From the NCBI GenBank assembly GCA_021030905.1, contig JAGFMI010000006.1, forward strand, positions 434,001-498,000: a stretch of 64,000 nucleotides of DNA, given 5' to 3'. Both the position numbers and the translations under genes were made by a program. This document shows positions 55,501 through 64,000 of the stretch, one piece after another. Origin of the DNA: Pyrenula massariospora. Lineage: Eukaryota > Ascomycota > Eurotiomycetes > Pyrenulales > Pyrenulaceae. The number at the start of each line of letters is the position of its first letter. Position 1 is the first letter of the stretch. The notes beneath the pieces were generated by a model. It saw only the letters and a list, made by a program, of their open reading frames with translations, did no database searches and was not told the DNA's origin.

Positions 55501-56655
55501 TCAATTCGGTAATGCAAGCCAGGGTACCTGTTCCGGCGTATATTTGTACGCCCTGAACAAAGCATTAGCCGAGAAATTGAATCCTATCTTAAGAAGGTCC
55601 TCAGCATCCTTCACGCCCTCATATGAGGCGAAATCCGGATTCACATACTCCCAACACATTCGGCCAGTGGGAGTAACTTCGAAGACGCGCCCGAAAACCG
55701 CTTCCGTTACCAGAGTGTTACCGTTAGGAAGGCGCTGAGCACCGCCCATGAACGGCGTGAAAAAGGACATTGGCTGGGATGGATCGCGGTACTCCCAGAC
55801 GATCTTTTTGGTGGCCCGAGAGACCTCAATCACACGTGAATAAGTTGAGCTCTCGTGCTTTCGGAAAGTACCATTGTCGAAGATTAGGAAGTTTCCAGGC
55901 TCGTCCTTGGTAGAGGCTGGCAGTTCGCTCGCGCAGTGCTGCTGGGCGACGGTACTGGAGCCCAGATGCCAGATGACTTTACCAGTTTCGCGCGAAATTA
56001 TGATGACTGCTGAAACACTGCGAAGGGAGGCAAGAATATTTCCATCCTGGAGAGGATAGACAGAGTTGATTAATGGCCAGTGCTCACGTGCGTAATGAGG
56101 TTGAAGTGGGAAAATGGCTGGGTCGAGGTGATCGATAGCCTTCCAGGAGAAGAGAATTTCTCCTGTATCTGGGTCGACGTGCTTGATGCAGTCGGCGTAG
56201 ACTTTCTCGCCTGGGGCCTCACTGCCAGGGATCCCACCCAACACCGTCTTTGCTTGGTCGTCCCTAAGGGGTTCGAGAGTCGTATAGAGGAGCTGGCCAT
56301 TGTCCATATGATGCTGATCATGATGAGCGAGAGGGTCGTAGTGTTGTCGAAGAACCTTTCCCGAAGGGTCAACCTCCATCATCAAACCACCCCTGTACTT
56401 CTGCCACATAGGGAAGTAATTGGGACCTTCTGGGTGCACTCCGTTGTATGCCAGGTTGCCATTGGACAGGATGCGTGCATGCCGGCCTGGTCGATATGGT
56501 AGATTCCACCTGTGTACCTCTGTTCCATTGTTGTCAACAAGGTGGACAACACCTGTGCTTGTTAAGGTGGTGAAAAGTGTGTACCCGGGGCATACAAGAT
56601 CTTGATCAACGCCTCGGAGGCCGAGACCTCGACGATGTAGAGTGCTCTGTTCCAT
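55501..56655 (-). CDS. Arylsulfotransferase (ASST)-like beta-propeller enzyme
   Basis: Single exon, 384 residues, no signal peptide. Repeated beta-propeller strands with D/N-G turns run throughout (GVVHLVDNNGTEVHRWNLPY; GLMMEVDPSGKVLRQHYDPL; CIKHVDPDTGEILFSWKAID; SRVIEVSRATKKIVWEYRDP; GRVFEVTPTGRMCWEYVNPD), as in arylsulfotransferases of the ASST/Arylsulfotran_2 group and PQQ-like propellers. A His-rich loop (LAHHDQHHMDNG) and QRLPNGNTLV match family motifs. The expected chemistry is sulfuryl transfer between phenols, but many fungal members are uncharacterised. It is divergent from a purine-cytosine permease with 397 nt between starts; the shared promoter contains a perfect inverted repeat. 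Confidence 0.72.
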   Translation of the reverse strand: MEQSTLHRRGLGLRGVDQDLVCPGYTLFTTLTSTGVVHLVDNNGTEVHRWNLPYRPGRHARILSNGNLAYNGVHPEGPNYFPMWQKYRGGLMMEVDPSGKVLRQHYDPLAHHDQHHMDNGQLLYTTLEPLRDDQAKTVLGGIPGSEAPGEKVYADCIKHVDPDTGEILFSWKAIDHLDPAIFPLQPHYAREHWPLINSVYPLQDGNILASLRSVSAVIIISRETGKVIWHLGSSTVAQQHCASELPASTKDEPGNFLIFDNGTFRKHESSTYSRVIEVSRATKKIVWEYRDPSQPMSFFTPFMGGAQRLPNGNTLVTEAVFGRVFEVTPTGRMCWEYVNPDFASYEGVKDAEDLLKIGFNFSANALFRAYKYTPEQVPWLALPN

Positions 56656-56802
56656 TGTGTTTAAAGCTTGAGAGGTCAGAATTCTTCATCTTGGTCAGAA
56701 GGAAACACATTAATACTTATAGAGGAACTACAGACAGCAAGTGGCATTCAGAGGATATCAACGTATCTCTGGTCGGCGCTTCCCGCGGCATACTTGTGGC
56801 GT

Positions 56803-56833
56803 ACCGGCGGCTTGCCGACGGCAAGCCGCCGGT
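56803..56833. promoter_or_regulatory. Perfect 15-bp inverted repeat, 1-nt centre
   Basis: ACCGGCGGCTTGCCG, then A, then its exact reverse complement. Each arm carries CGG and CCG triplets, the half-sites of Zn2Cys6 regulators. It lies about 148 nt above the ASST-like start and 220 nt above the permease start. It may be an operator for a dimeric regulator, such as the product of the Zn2Cys6 gene at 58730-60673, or it may act as a hairpin. Confidence 0.75.
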
Positions 56834-56954
56834 GATTCCTGACCAGATAACGACTATCATGTCAACTTGGAACGTCGTCCAAAACGAGGTATGCATTTGG
56901 TCAAGTCCCAGGATAAAGTTGGAAACAATGCTTGGAATCAAGCCTTCGGCAGAG

Positions 56955-56960
56955 TATAAA
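56955..56960 (+). promoter_or_regulatory. TATA box of the permease gene
   Basis: TATAAA 93-98 nt before the ATG at 57053. Confidence 0.5.
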
Positions 56961-57052
56961 GGAACCGCCCCTTGCACGCAGAAATGTAAATTGTCGATCA
57001 AGATTCGCCACCACCACCACCACCACAAGAGCAATCGTCATCACTATCAAAC

Positions 57053-58690
57053 ATGGAGAAGAATTCGGGTTCCTCCAACTACTCGACCACAGACACAAAG
57101 TTCGCGCATGAAGTATACACATCGGATGACATCAAAGAAGAAGGGTCGCTGCGGCCTGTCAATGGATTTCAATGTCGCTTCCGCGACTTGGCGAAGAGAC
57201 TCTCTATCGAGACTGGAGGTATCCAAAGAGTCACGGACGTGGATCGCCAGCACAACACGACACACGTCTGGAACGCTGGAACCTTTTGGCTGAGTGCTAA
57301 TACTGCTGTCGCAACGCTCAGTACCGGAATGATTGGAGGCTCGCTGGGGCTTGCTTTCTGGGACTGCTTTGCCATCATCCTGGTGGTCAACCTTCTCAGC
57401 TGTATGCTGCCCGCATGGACAGCATCTTTCGGGTTGACTGGTCTAAGGATGACAACTTTCTCGTGAGTAACATATTGAGCCCTTTTTCTGACACCCGAAG
57501 CTGACTGATTGCAGACGATATTCGTTTGGATATTGGGGGAATCTCCTAGTTGTAGTATTCTCCATGATCTCAACGACTGGCTGGAATGCCATCAACTCAA
57601 TCTCAGGGGCATCTTGTCTCCATGCTGTATCGAACGGCAAATTTCCACAATGGGCTGGCGTCCTTCTAATTTGCACCATCGTTTGGATTATCTGCTCTCT
57701 TGGTATTAACTGGATTCACTACCTCGACGCATATCTGTGGATTCCACCATTCATCGTTTGGTGTGTCGCAGCTGGTACTGGAGCCTCTCGCTTCCACGGG
57801 GCAGCAATCAAGTCACCAACAGGACCTGACGGTGCGGCTGCCGCTCTCTCGTTCATTGCCATTATATTCTCCTTCGCGGTTTCATGGATCAACTGCGCTG
57901 CCGACTACAATGTCAAGATGCCCACCAATACGCCACGGAGCAAGATATTCACCGCAACATATTTCGGCATTCTAGTCCCGACTATTCTCGTTCAGACGCT
58001 TGGTGCCGCTATTTACAGCGGAGCTGAAACCGACCCTGCGTGGAAATTGGCGTACAAGACTGCGGGTGTTGGAGGCCCGCTCAAGATGGCGCTCGAGCCG
58101 GTAGGAGGGTTTGGGAATTTTCTGATGGTGATTGCAGGGTTGAGCTCCATCCCGGTACGTTTAGTCGTTTGATTTTGTCGAATCAGCTCACACAGGCGCA
58201 GAACAATATCCCGAACAATTACTCGTTTGCATTGCATGCTCAAAACTTTGGACCATGGGCAGTTCGCATCCCCCGAGTTGCACTGGTGACCGTTGGTTTC
58301 GTTGCAGCAGTGACTGTGGGATGCAGTGCAGCAGAGTATTTCCACCAGTCACTCCAGACTTTCTTAAGCGTCATCGGATACTGGACTGTTATCCATCTTG
58401 TTGTCATCGCGGAAGAACATGTTATTTTTCGCTCCTGTCGCTGGAGTAAGTACGACTTTGATGCTTGGGACAAGTCAGCACTATTGCCCTTTGGTTGGGG
58501 TGCAATCGGCGCTTTCTGCTTTGGATTTATCGGGGCTGTCCTTGGAATGAAGGTTAGCGGGGTGTATGTTGCTCCAATCGCAGGCTTGATTGGGAAAGGA
58601 GCAAACATAGGACACGAGCTGACCTTTGCGTTTTCTGCTTTGGCATTCCCATTATTTCGATGGTTGGAAAAGAGATATATAGGCAGATGA
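57053..58690 (+). CDS. Purine-cytosine permease, NCS1 (Fcy2/FcyB type)
   Basis: Proton-coupled uptake of cytosine and purines at the plasma membrane, by family. Three exons: 57053-57462, 57515-58154, 58196-58690, giving 514 residues. A charged N-terminus (1-70) precedes about 12 membrane spans. NCS1/Fcy features: HVWNAGTFWLSANTAVATLS in span 1, GLTGLRMTTFSRYSFGYWGN (joined across intron 1), SWINCAADYNVKMPTNTPRS, and SSIPAQNNIPNNYSFALHAQ (joined across intron 2). The C-terminal spans have the usual GWGAIGAFCFGFIGAVLGMK. Substrate could be cytosine, adenine, guanine, hypoxanthine or a relative. Converges with a Zn2Cys6 gene 39 nt away. Confidence 0.92.
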
Positions 58691-58729
58691 AGCCGATTCT
58701 TCCGATAAGAAAGAGGTAACCGAACATAA

Positions 58730-60673
58730 TCAGCCCGTCGTGTTTGAAACGAGATCATCGAATTCTGTTCCCACGTGAGTGCCGCTAATGTCGACCTCCC
58801 ATTCAGGCCACAGCTGGCCATTGCTGGCATCGTATAACTCTGACCCGATTAGTTCCGGAAACATGAATGCAACATTTGTGTCAATCGACATATCCGGCTC
58901 AGAACTCTCGTAGATGCTTGATTGACCATTTGGACGTAATTTTTTGTGTAATGCAGACACAACATTTCCCAAAGTATGAGCGACATGGCAGGGCAATCCA
59001 ATTGAGCGCAGCCACACGACTACCTGTACGACCAGGGAATCGAGAGCTGTGATATCATGTCCTGCCCGCAGTTGATTCTCGTACGTACTTAGGAGGCGGC
59101 AAAGAATGACAGACGCAAAGGTAATGATGTGATAGATGTGGTCTGTCAAGTGTCTTGTCCGGTCGTCCGCTGTATCCATGGCAAGGTTGAGAATAGCGGC
59201 CGACAAACGGACCATCTCAGATAAAAGAGATTCTCTCATTGCGGGCGTCCCTGATTTCAAAGATTCGCCGAAAGCAAGCAATTGTGCGAAGTTGTATCCC
59301 ATTTGGAGGAATTGAGAACGTGGTTGGTCTACAGAAGACATCAGTGTATATATTGAACATAAGTCGAGGAGGGCTCTACTGAACAATGTAATCCATTCTT
59401 GTTTCCACGAGTGGAGGGATGCCTGAACTCCTGAAAGGTCGATCGGAGCACTAGAGCATTTTGTGTATATGATCCAATAAAGTTCAATTTCGGCAACCAT
59501 TCGAGCTTCGAAGTTCGTGACATGGTCTGAATTGAGGATGATACGGCATCGATCAAGCTGAGCTCGACTAAGCAGAATTTGGCGGCGCGTTCCGACACAA
59601 TAACTGACCTTGTTAGCTCTCTCCATTTAGCGATCAGCAATGGTCCATACTGGAGGTGAACGAGACAGAGGTGGTTCCAGATACGCCACGTGTCTATCTC
59701 TGACTTGTTGAAAGAGGATTTAGAGCTTGTACTCAGGATAGGCTCGAAAAGCTTGTTCGCCAAACAATGTTGCAGGGCAAAGCCGGTTAGTAGCCAACTG
59801 TCAACACTCAAAGGTTTCTGTCCGATGGTGGTTGACCATAAGCTCAGAACAATAACCGCCTGAAAGAATTCAATCGACTGGGGTGATTTAAGTAAACCAA
59901 AGCATGCGAGGGACTTCGCTTCTTCGAAGAGGAACGGCGCTAGACGTAAAGCGTCCTCCTGAGTAGTATGTCGCACTGCAATGAGACAAGCGCCAGCGAG
60001 TAGCAATGGCGATTTCCTGACTTTGGACAGTAGCGTTTCGATCGAGGTGGACTCATCGAATGCGACCCACCGGCCATAATGCTTGTGAAATCTACACAGG
60101 GGTCAGCTTCAACAAAACTATTAAGCTCCGTAACGGACATCGTAAATAAGGCCGTAGCGTCTTGAATGCTAACGAGTCCGCGTGCGATAATGTCATGAGC
60201 CTGTTCTTCTGGAGCAGCTGTTTGATAAGCGGACTCAACACCCATTTCTGAGGCAACATCACGAATCAGGAGCACTGGCGGTGCACCAGAAGATTCATTA
60301 GATCCGGAGTAAGGCTGAGGGATGAGGGAAGCAGTCTGGCTCCCATCGTCGTCCAACACCAGTCCCGAACGATCAGATAAACGCTTCACCGTCCTCTCGA
60401 GTCGAGTAAGCCTTTACCAGTTAAATGATTGCCCAGCTATGATTGAAAGTCAGCTTACCTCTCATCCGTTGATATAATGTTCGTGGCATCTTGGTTTGTC
60501 TTAGCAGCCAAATTCAGTCGCCTGGTCGAGGGTTGCGCCAGCGAGCATGGCTGCTGGAGGGTGTCACAGCGAAGGCAGACACCTTCGTTGTTAACAGAAT
60601 CATAGCACCGTGTTTTCTGCTTGCGACAGCTGTCGCAGGCTTTCGAAGCTCGACCTGGCCGTGCTGGTGGCAT
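58730..60673 (-). CDS. Zn2Cys6 transcription factor with fungal-specific domain
   Basis: Four exons: 60673-60459, 60411-60139, 60091-59651, 59603-58730, giving 600 residues; all three introns are 47 nt. The zinc cluster near the N-terminus is ACDSCRKQKTRCYD...GVCLRCDTLQQPC (C-x2-C-x6-C-x9-C-x2-C-x6-C), after a basic start MPPARPGRASK. A short dimerisation segment (RLTRLERTVKRLSDRSG) is made by joining exons 1 and 2. The fungal-specific regulator domain is recognisable (FHKHYGRWVAFDES, SPLLLAGACLIAVRHT, WRIWNHLCLVHLHYCVG). The placement next to the permease and ASST-like genes makes it a candidate local regulator. Targets unknown. Confidence 0.9.
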
Positions 60674-61351
60674 GGAGAATCAAAGATTTCCTGCTTCTCA
60701 CCAGATCGCTGCCTGGTCAAACGAAACCATGAGGAGAAACATGTTTACTGCGGCTCCTGTGGTATACGGTATCGTATGTCGCTCCGTTATGGCTCCACCG
60801 TGGTGAAGATCGTTCGCTGTCGGCGATCTCCAAATTGACTGACTATTCGAAGATAGATTGCTTTCAGACTACCCAATGACCAGCGCAAACCGTTCGTTTG
60901 CAACCTCCCTGTGTGGTAGTTCGAGTTGCATTACAAGTGTGTCCGCAGACGCTTCCTTTGGCTCCACCCGGGGTCGGTCCTAGCATGACCAGTCCCTAAT
61001 CTGCTTAGGTGTTCAGTGACAATCCCTTGAAGACAACTTGGAAAGAAGAAAATTATGCCAAGATGAAAAACTGGGCACCAAGTATCATTGTATAAGTCAC
61101 GATAGAAAACAGAAGTCTCAAATCGCATAACGCAGCAGAGTTCGTGACTGCGTTCCGCTTCTCCTTTTTTCAACATGAACCACCACTATCAATTCCGCAG
61201 AGCATAGCCATCGCTTAAGTTGTCTATCAAGACCTTCGCAAATTCATTTTCTGGGAGAAACTAGTGTTCATTATGTGTTTCATTATACCAGTATCTATGG
61301 GTATCAGGCATCAACCTCATTTACTGCACAATCTTGGAGAATCCCCATCAA
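60674..61351. other. Intergenic
   Basis: Promoter side of the Zn2Cys6 gene and 3' side of the glycosyltransferase. About 0.7 kb; nothing recognised. Confidence 0.4.
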
Positions 61352-64000
61352 TCATTTAGCATCAGCATTCTCAAGAACCCCGTCAAGCCCTCCCTCTTGC
61401 TGTCCCTCCCTCCTTCGCCTCCGATGCTCCTCCTCCACCAAACTCTGTCTCTTCACATATTCCATGACAATCTCCTCCTCCGTCCTCACCTTCTCTAGCT
61501 CCTCACTCTGCACCTGCGACTCCTTAATCGCGCGGCGCAGCTCCTCGTCGTGACTGTCTTGCAGCTCTTCGTTCTGACTATGACCGCCTTCCGTGATGGA
61601 GACGCTCTGCTTCTGCCTCTCCGGCAACGGCGGTGGCGCCGACTCCGCTTTGTGAATATGCTCCGAGGCGCGGATCGCAGTCTTGTAGTCCTCATCGTCT
61701 TCGGTTCCGAGCCCAGAGTCAGAAGACCAGTCATCGTGGACCGTAACACCATTCTGACCCAGATGGCTTGTTGTCGAAGCATTCTTGAGGTTGTATTCTG
61801 CCAGGCTCTGCCGAATCGCTTCCGCAAGCTCGCGGTCATGCGGATCGTCTGCGTCTAAGTCGTGAACTTCTTCCACAGTAGTATTTATGGCAGGAAGTTT
61901 TGGTTTCTCTGAAGGCTGTCGAGAGGGGAGAGACTTTCTTCGACTCTTATTCGCCTCTTTGATACTCGCTGCTACGGCCCTTTCGTACGCTTCGTCGGTC
62001 CCTCTTCCCTTTTCGTGCGCGTTCTGCAGTTCTTTAACGCTAGCCCTTAATGCCCTCTCTATCATCGCATCCTCGTCTGGATTACCCTTACTCGTCGCGG
62101 TGACCGATCGCTGAATCGCATCTTCAAAGTCCGCTGGTTCTATCTGTCCTGAAGAGTCCATGCTGTTGGTACGCAAACTTGGCGGCACGGCAATCGAGTG
62201 GTGGAAGCTCTCGTTATGATGAAACGGGCAATGCTTGCAACGAACCCTAGATTTCTCCTTTTCCTCAGCCTTCTCCTTCTTCTTGCGCTTCTTTTCTTCC
62301 TTCTTTCTACGCTGACGTGCTTCTGATATAGCCTTTCGCTCATCATAGGAGAGGTGTCTTGTTTGGCCGAATCCGTGAGGCAGATCCGCAAGATCTTCTG
62401 GTAGGGGACTCTCAGTCGCTCCCTCGACTTCAGCTGATCTCTGTTGTCCATATCTCTTCCCCTGCTTACGGAGCTCATGCTGCACGCTCTTCCACGCGGC
62501 GATAACAGAAGTGCGTTCTTCTGGGGTCGAGTTCTTCCAGTCTTCGTATCCCTGAGCTGTACGTGCAGCGATGATATAATTTTGTACAGACGAACCGTAA
62601 TGTTTCTGTAGCTCAGCGTAGATACCCTTGAATGTATACCCCGGTAGGCCCCAGAAGCTTGCACCGGGCTTGAGAATCAAGCCGCCGATTCCCTTGGCGG
62701 CACCTTTGAGAAGGCCAGCTGCGCCTTCCTTCCTCGCGCCATTGATCGGCTGGGTGACAAGACCGGTAATCCCGTCGTAGAGACCATAACCGAATTCTTT
62801 GCCGGCGGCTTTGAGTCCGCTTTGGAAGCCAGTGATTTTGTCAGTTGGTCGCACTGTGTCATCGCCATACAGCTTGGGGGCGTTGTGAAATCCTTTGGCT
62901 ATTGACATGGTAAAATCCAGAGGGGACTTGAGCCCTGCCTCGACAATACGGCCAGCGCTGTTGGCAGCACTCAATGCCCCTTCGATTGTGAGGTGGCCAG
63001 CCATTTCACCAGGGCATGAATCAGCACGGTGATGTGTGCTACGGGGCGAAGTCGGAGATCTAGCCGGAGACCCTGTCCGTGAACCATGGCGCGAGCCAGA
63101 GCGAGAAAGTCTTCGACCATGTTCCTTCAGAACCTGAGCCAACGATCCTCCTGTACTCTGGCGGCCAACTCTGGCCGTGGGGTCTGTGGACTTCTTCTCT
63201 AGGGCTGGCGGCTTCAGACTCTGATCACTGTCTTGCTTGCTAAGGTCTTCTCCTACGACTGTTGTGTCACTGCCGATTGAGGGCGACTCGTGTCCCACAG
63301 ACGGTCTCGAGACGTCTGTCGAAGAACGACTGATCGGAGAGGTTACACCTGACGTCGGTGCAGATTTTTTCCTCTCATGTTCCTGTTTCATCTCCGTAGA
63401 AACTGTCCGTAAGGACTTCAAAACTTCAATAGGAAAGTCAGCAATGCCCATAGTAAGATTACCAATCGTCCCGATCAATGCTGAAGCACCGCCTGTAATT
63501 GGATCCCATGGTCCGTCTTCTGTTTCGTATTCTCGAGCACGATACCTGAAGTGCATGTGTCAGTAAATAGAAACCATCACAAAAGGTGGTCAACATACAA
63601 CTTGAGATCTCCAAAGTCTAAATGGCCTTCATTACCAAGTACAGTTGCCGCAAAGGCACTCAAACGAATATCGGTTCGTTTCACACGCCATACAGCTGCT
63701 CTACTTGGGGCCAGATGGCACCTGATGGTGTCGAGGTGGAGTTGCTTATGGAACGAACATGCGCCTGCTTCTGCACCCTTTTCCTGACTGATTTTGGCAC
63801 TCAATTCAGCTGCTCTCTCAAGTGACTGCGGCTTGAGAGCTTCCTGAATAGCTTCTGCCAGCTTGTCAGATGTCAAATCTTTGTAGGGGATAGGCATTGG
63901 CCCAGCTCCGGCCCTCGCAGTCATCGCGCCCCAGAAAGGTTGATCTCCAAAGAAAGGCACGACAACAGTTGGCCGGCCAGCTGCTATACCCGCGGCGGTT
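61352..64000 (-). CDS. Sterol-glucosyltransferase-like GT1 enzyme with UIM-rich tail (5' end outside window)
   Basis: Enters from the right edge and ends at 61352. Exons seen: 64000-63599 and 63545-61352 (53-nt intron), about 865 residues of the C-terminal part. The GT1/UGT80 donor-binding end is visible at once: TAAGIAAGRPTVVVPFFGDQ and PFWGAMTARAGAGP. The fungal C-terminal domain follows (YETEDGPWDPITGGASALIG, GLVTQPINGARKEGAAGLLK, GGLILKPGASFWGLPGYTFK). It also has a Lys-rich coiled segment, a Cys/His patch (RVRCKHCPFHHNESFHH) and six motifs like the ubiquitin-interacting motif: FEDAIQRS, IERALRASVKE, YERAVAASIKE, LAEAIRQSLAE, YKTAIRAS and LRRAIKES. The enzyme likely glucosylates sterols or related lipids; the tail suggests ubiquitin binding. 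The N-terminal domains cannot be judged. Confidence 0.88.

Larger units (their letters stand above)
56656..57052. promoter_or_regulatory. Divergent promoter, ASST-like / permease
   Basis: 397 nt between two start codons. It contains the 31-nt palindrome at 56803-56833, a TATAAA at 56955-56960 facing the permease (93-98 nt before its ATG) and a run of CAC triplets at about 57008-57027 in the presumed permease 5' UTR. Confidence 0.6.

Noticed and set aside
57006-57030. CAC triplet run, would code a His tract
   Set aside because: It lies upstream of the permease ATG in a frame with no gene, so it is treated as a simple repeat in the 5' UTR.

Overview
The window is nuclear DNA of a filamentous ascomycete (Pezizomycotina). 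Evidence: genes on both strands, many introns of about 45-80 nt with GTRNGY-type donors and CTRAC-like branch sites, Zn2Cys6 regulators, a fused HIS4 enzyme, a heptad-repeat RNA polymerase II tail, secreted glycosidases, a CYP55-type P450 and an F-box protein. No operons, CRISPR arrays, tRNA or rRNA genes were seen. Exon boundaries come from reading donor/acceptor pairs so that the frame closes and known motifs join; most spliced lengths given divide exactly by three.

Layout. 1-1085: 3' end of a disordered protein gene. 1547-3217 (-): SWD1 (COMPASS). 4406-9957 (+): RPB1, divergent from SWD1. 10954-12470 (+): THG1. 13256-14080 (-): secreted GH128 glucanase. 15984-18695 (-): HIS4. 19081-21851 (-): secreted GH31 alpha-glucosidase. 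23102-24169 (-): MDR alkenal/enone reductase-like. 25066-26704 (-): mitochondrial processing peptidase beta. 27456-28499 (+): membrane-anchored F-box protein. 29140-30366 (-): CYP55-like P450. 31174-32347 (-): HSL-type alpha/beta hydrolase. 33413-34228 (-): TAF9. 34875-37204 (-): lipin-type phosphatidate phosphatase. 37830-41472 (+): FN3/coiled-coil membrane protein. 43331-43720 (+): small cysteine-rich secreted protein. 44777-46579 (+): Zn2Cys6 factor, tail to tail with a short-chain dehydrogenase at 46616-47497 (-). 48080-49616 (-): decaying multi-span membrane protein gene. 49.6-53.7 kb: AT-richer, gene-poor stretch with one unrecognised gene (51780-52948, -). 53698-54870 (-): TMA23-like G-patch protein. 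55501-56655 (-): arylsulfotransferase-like propeller, divergent from 57053-58690 (+), a purine-cytosine permease, which converges on 58730-60673 (-), a Zn2Cys6 factor. 61352-64000 (-): sterol-glucosyltransferase-like enzyme with a tail of ubiquitin-interacting motifs, running off the right edge.

How it fits together. The first two thirds are mostly core housekeeping genes (chromatin marking and transcription by SWD1, RPB1 and TAF9; tRNA-His maturation; histidine synthesis; mitochondrial import; lipid synthesis) interleaved with secreted or detoxifying enzymes. From about 43 kb the content is accessory: effector-like protein, regulators, SDR, permease, decayed genes. The most system-like unit is 55.5-60.7 kb, where an enzyme, a transporter and a regulator sit together and the shared enzyme/transporter promoter holds a perfect 15-bp inverted repeat with a 1-nt centre. 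Other points of interest are a CYP55 homologue altered at two catalytic positions, an SDR whose catalytic Lys is Gln, an internal stop in the F-box gene followed by 43 coding-like codons, an 18-nt exon inside a zinc cluster, and six UIM-like motifs on a glycosyltransferase.
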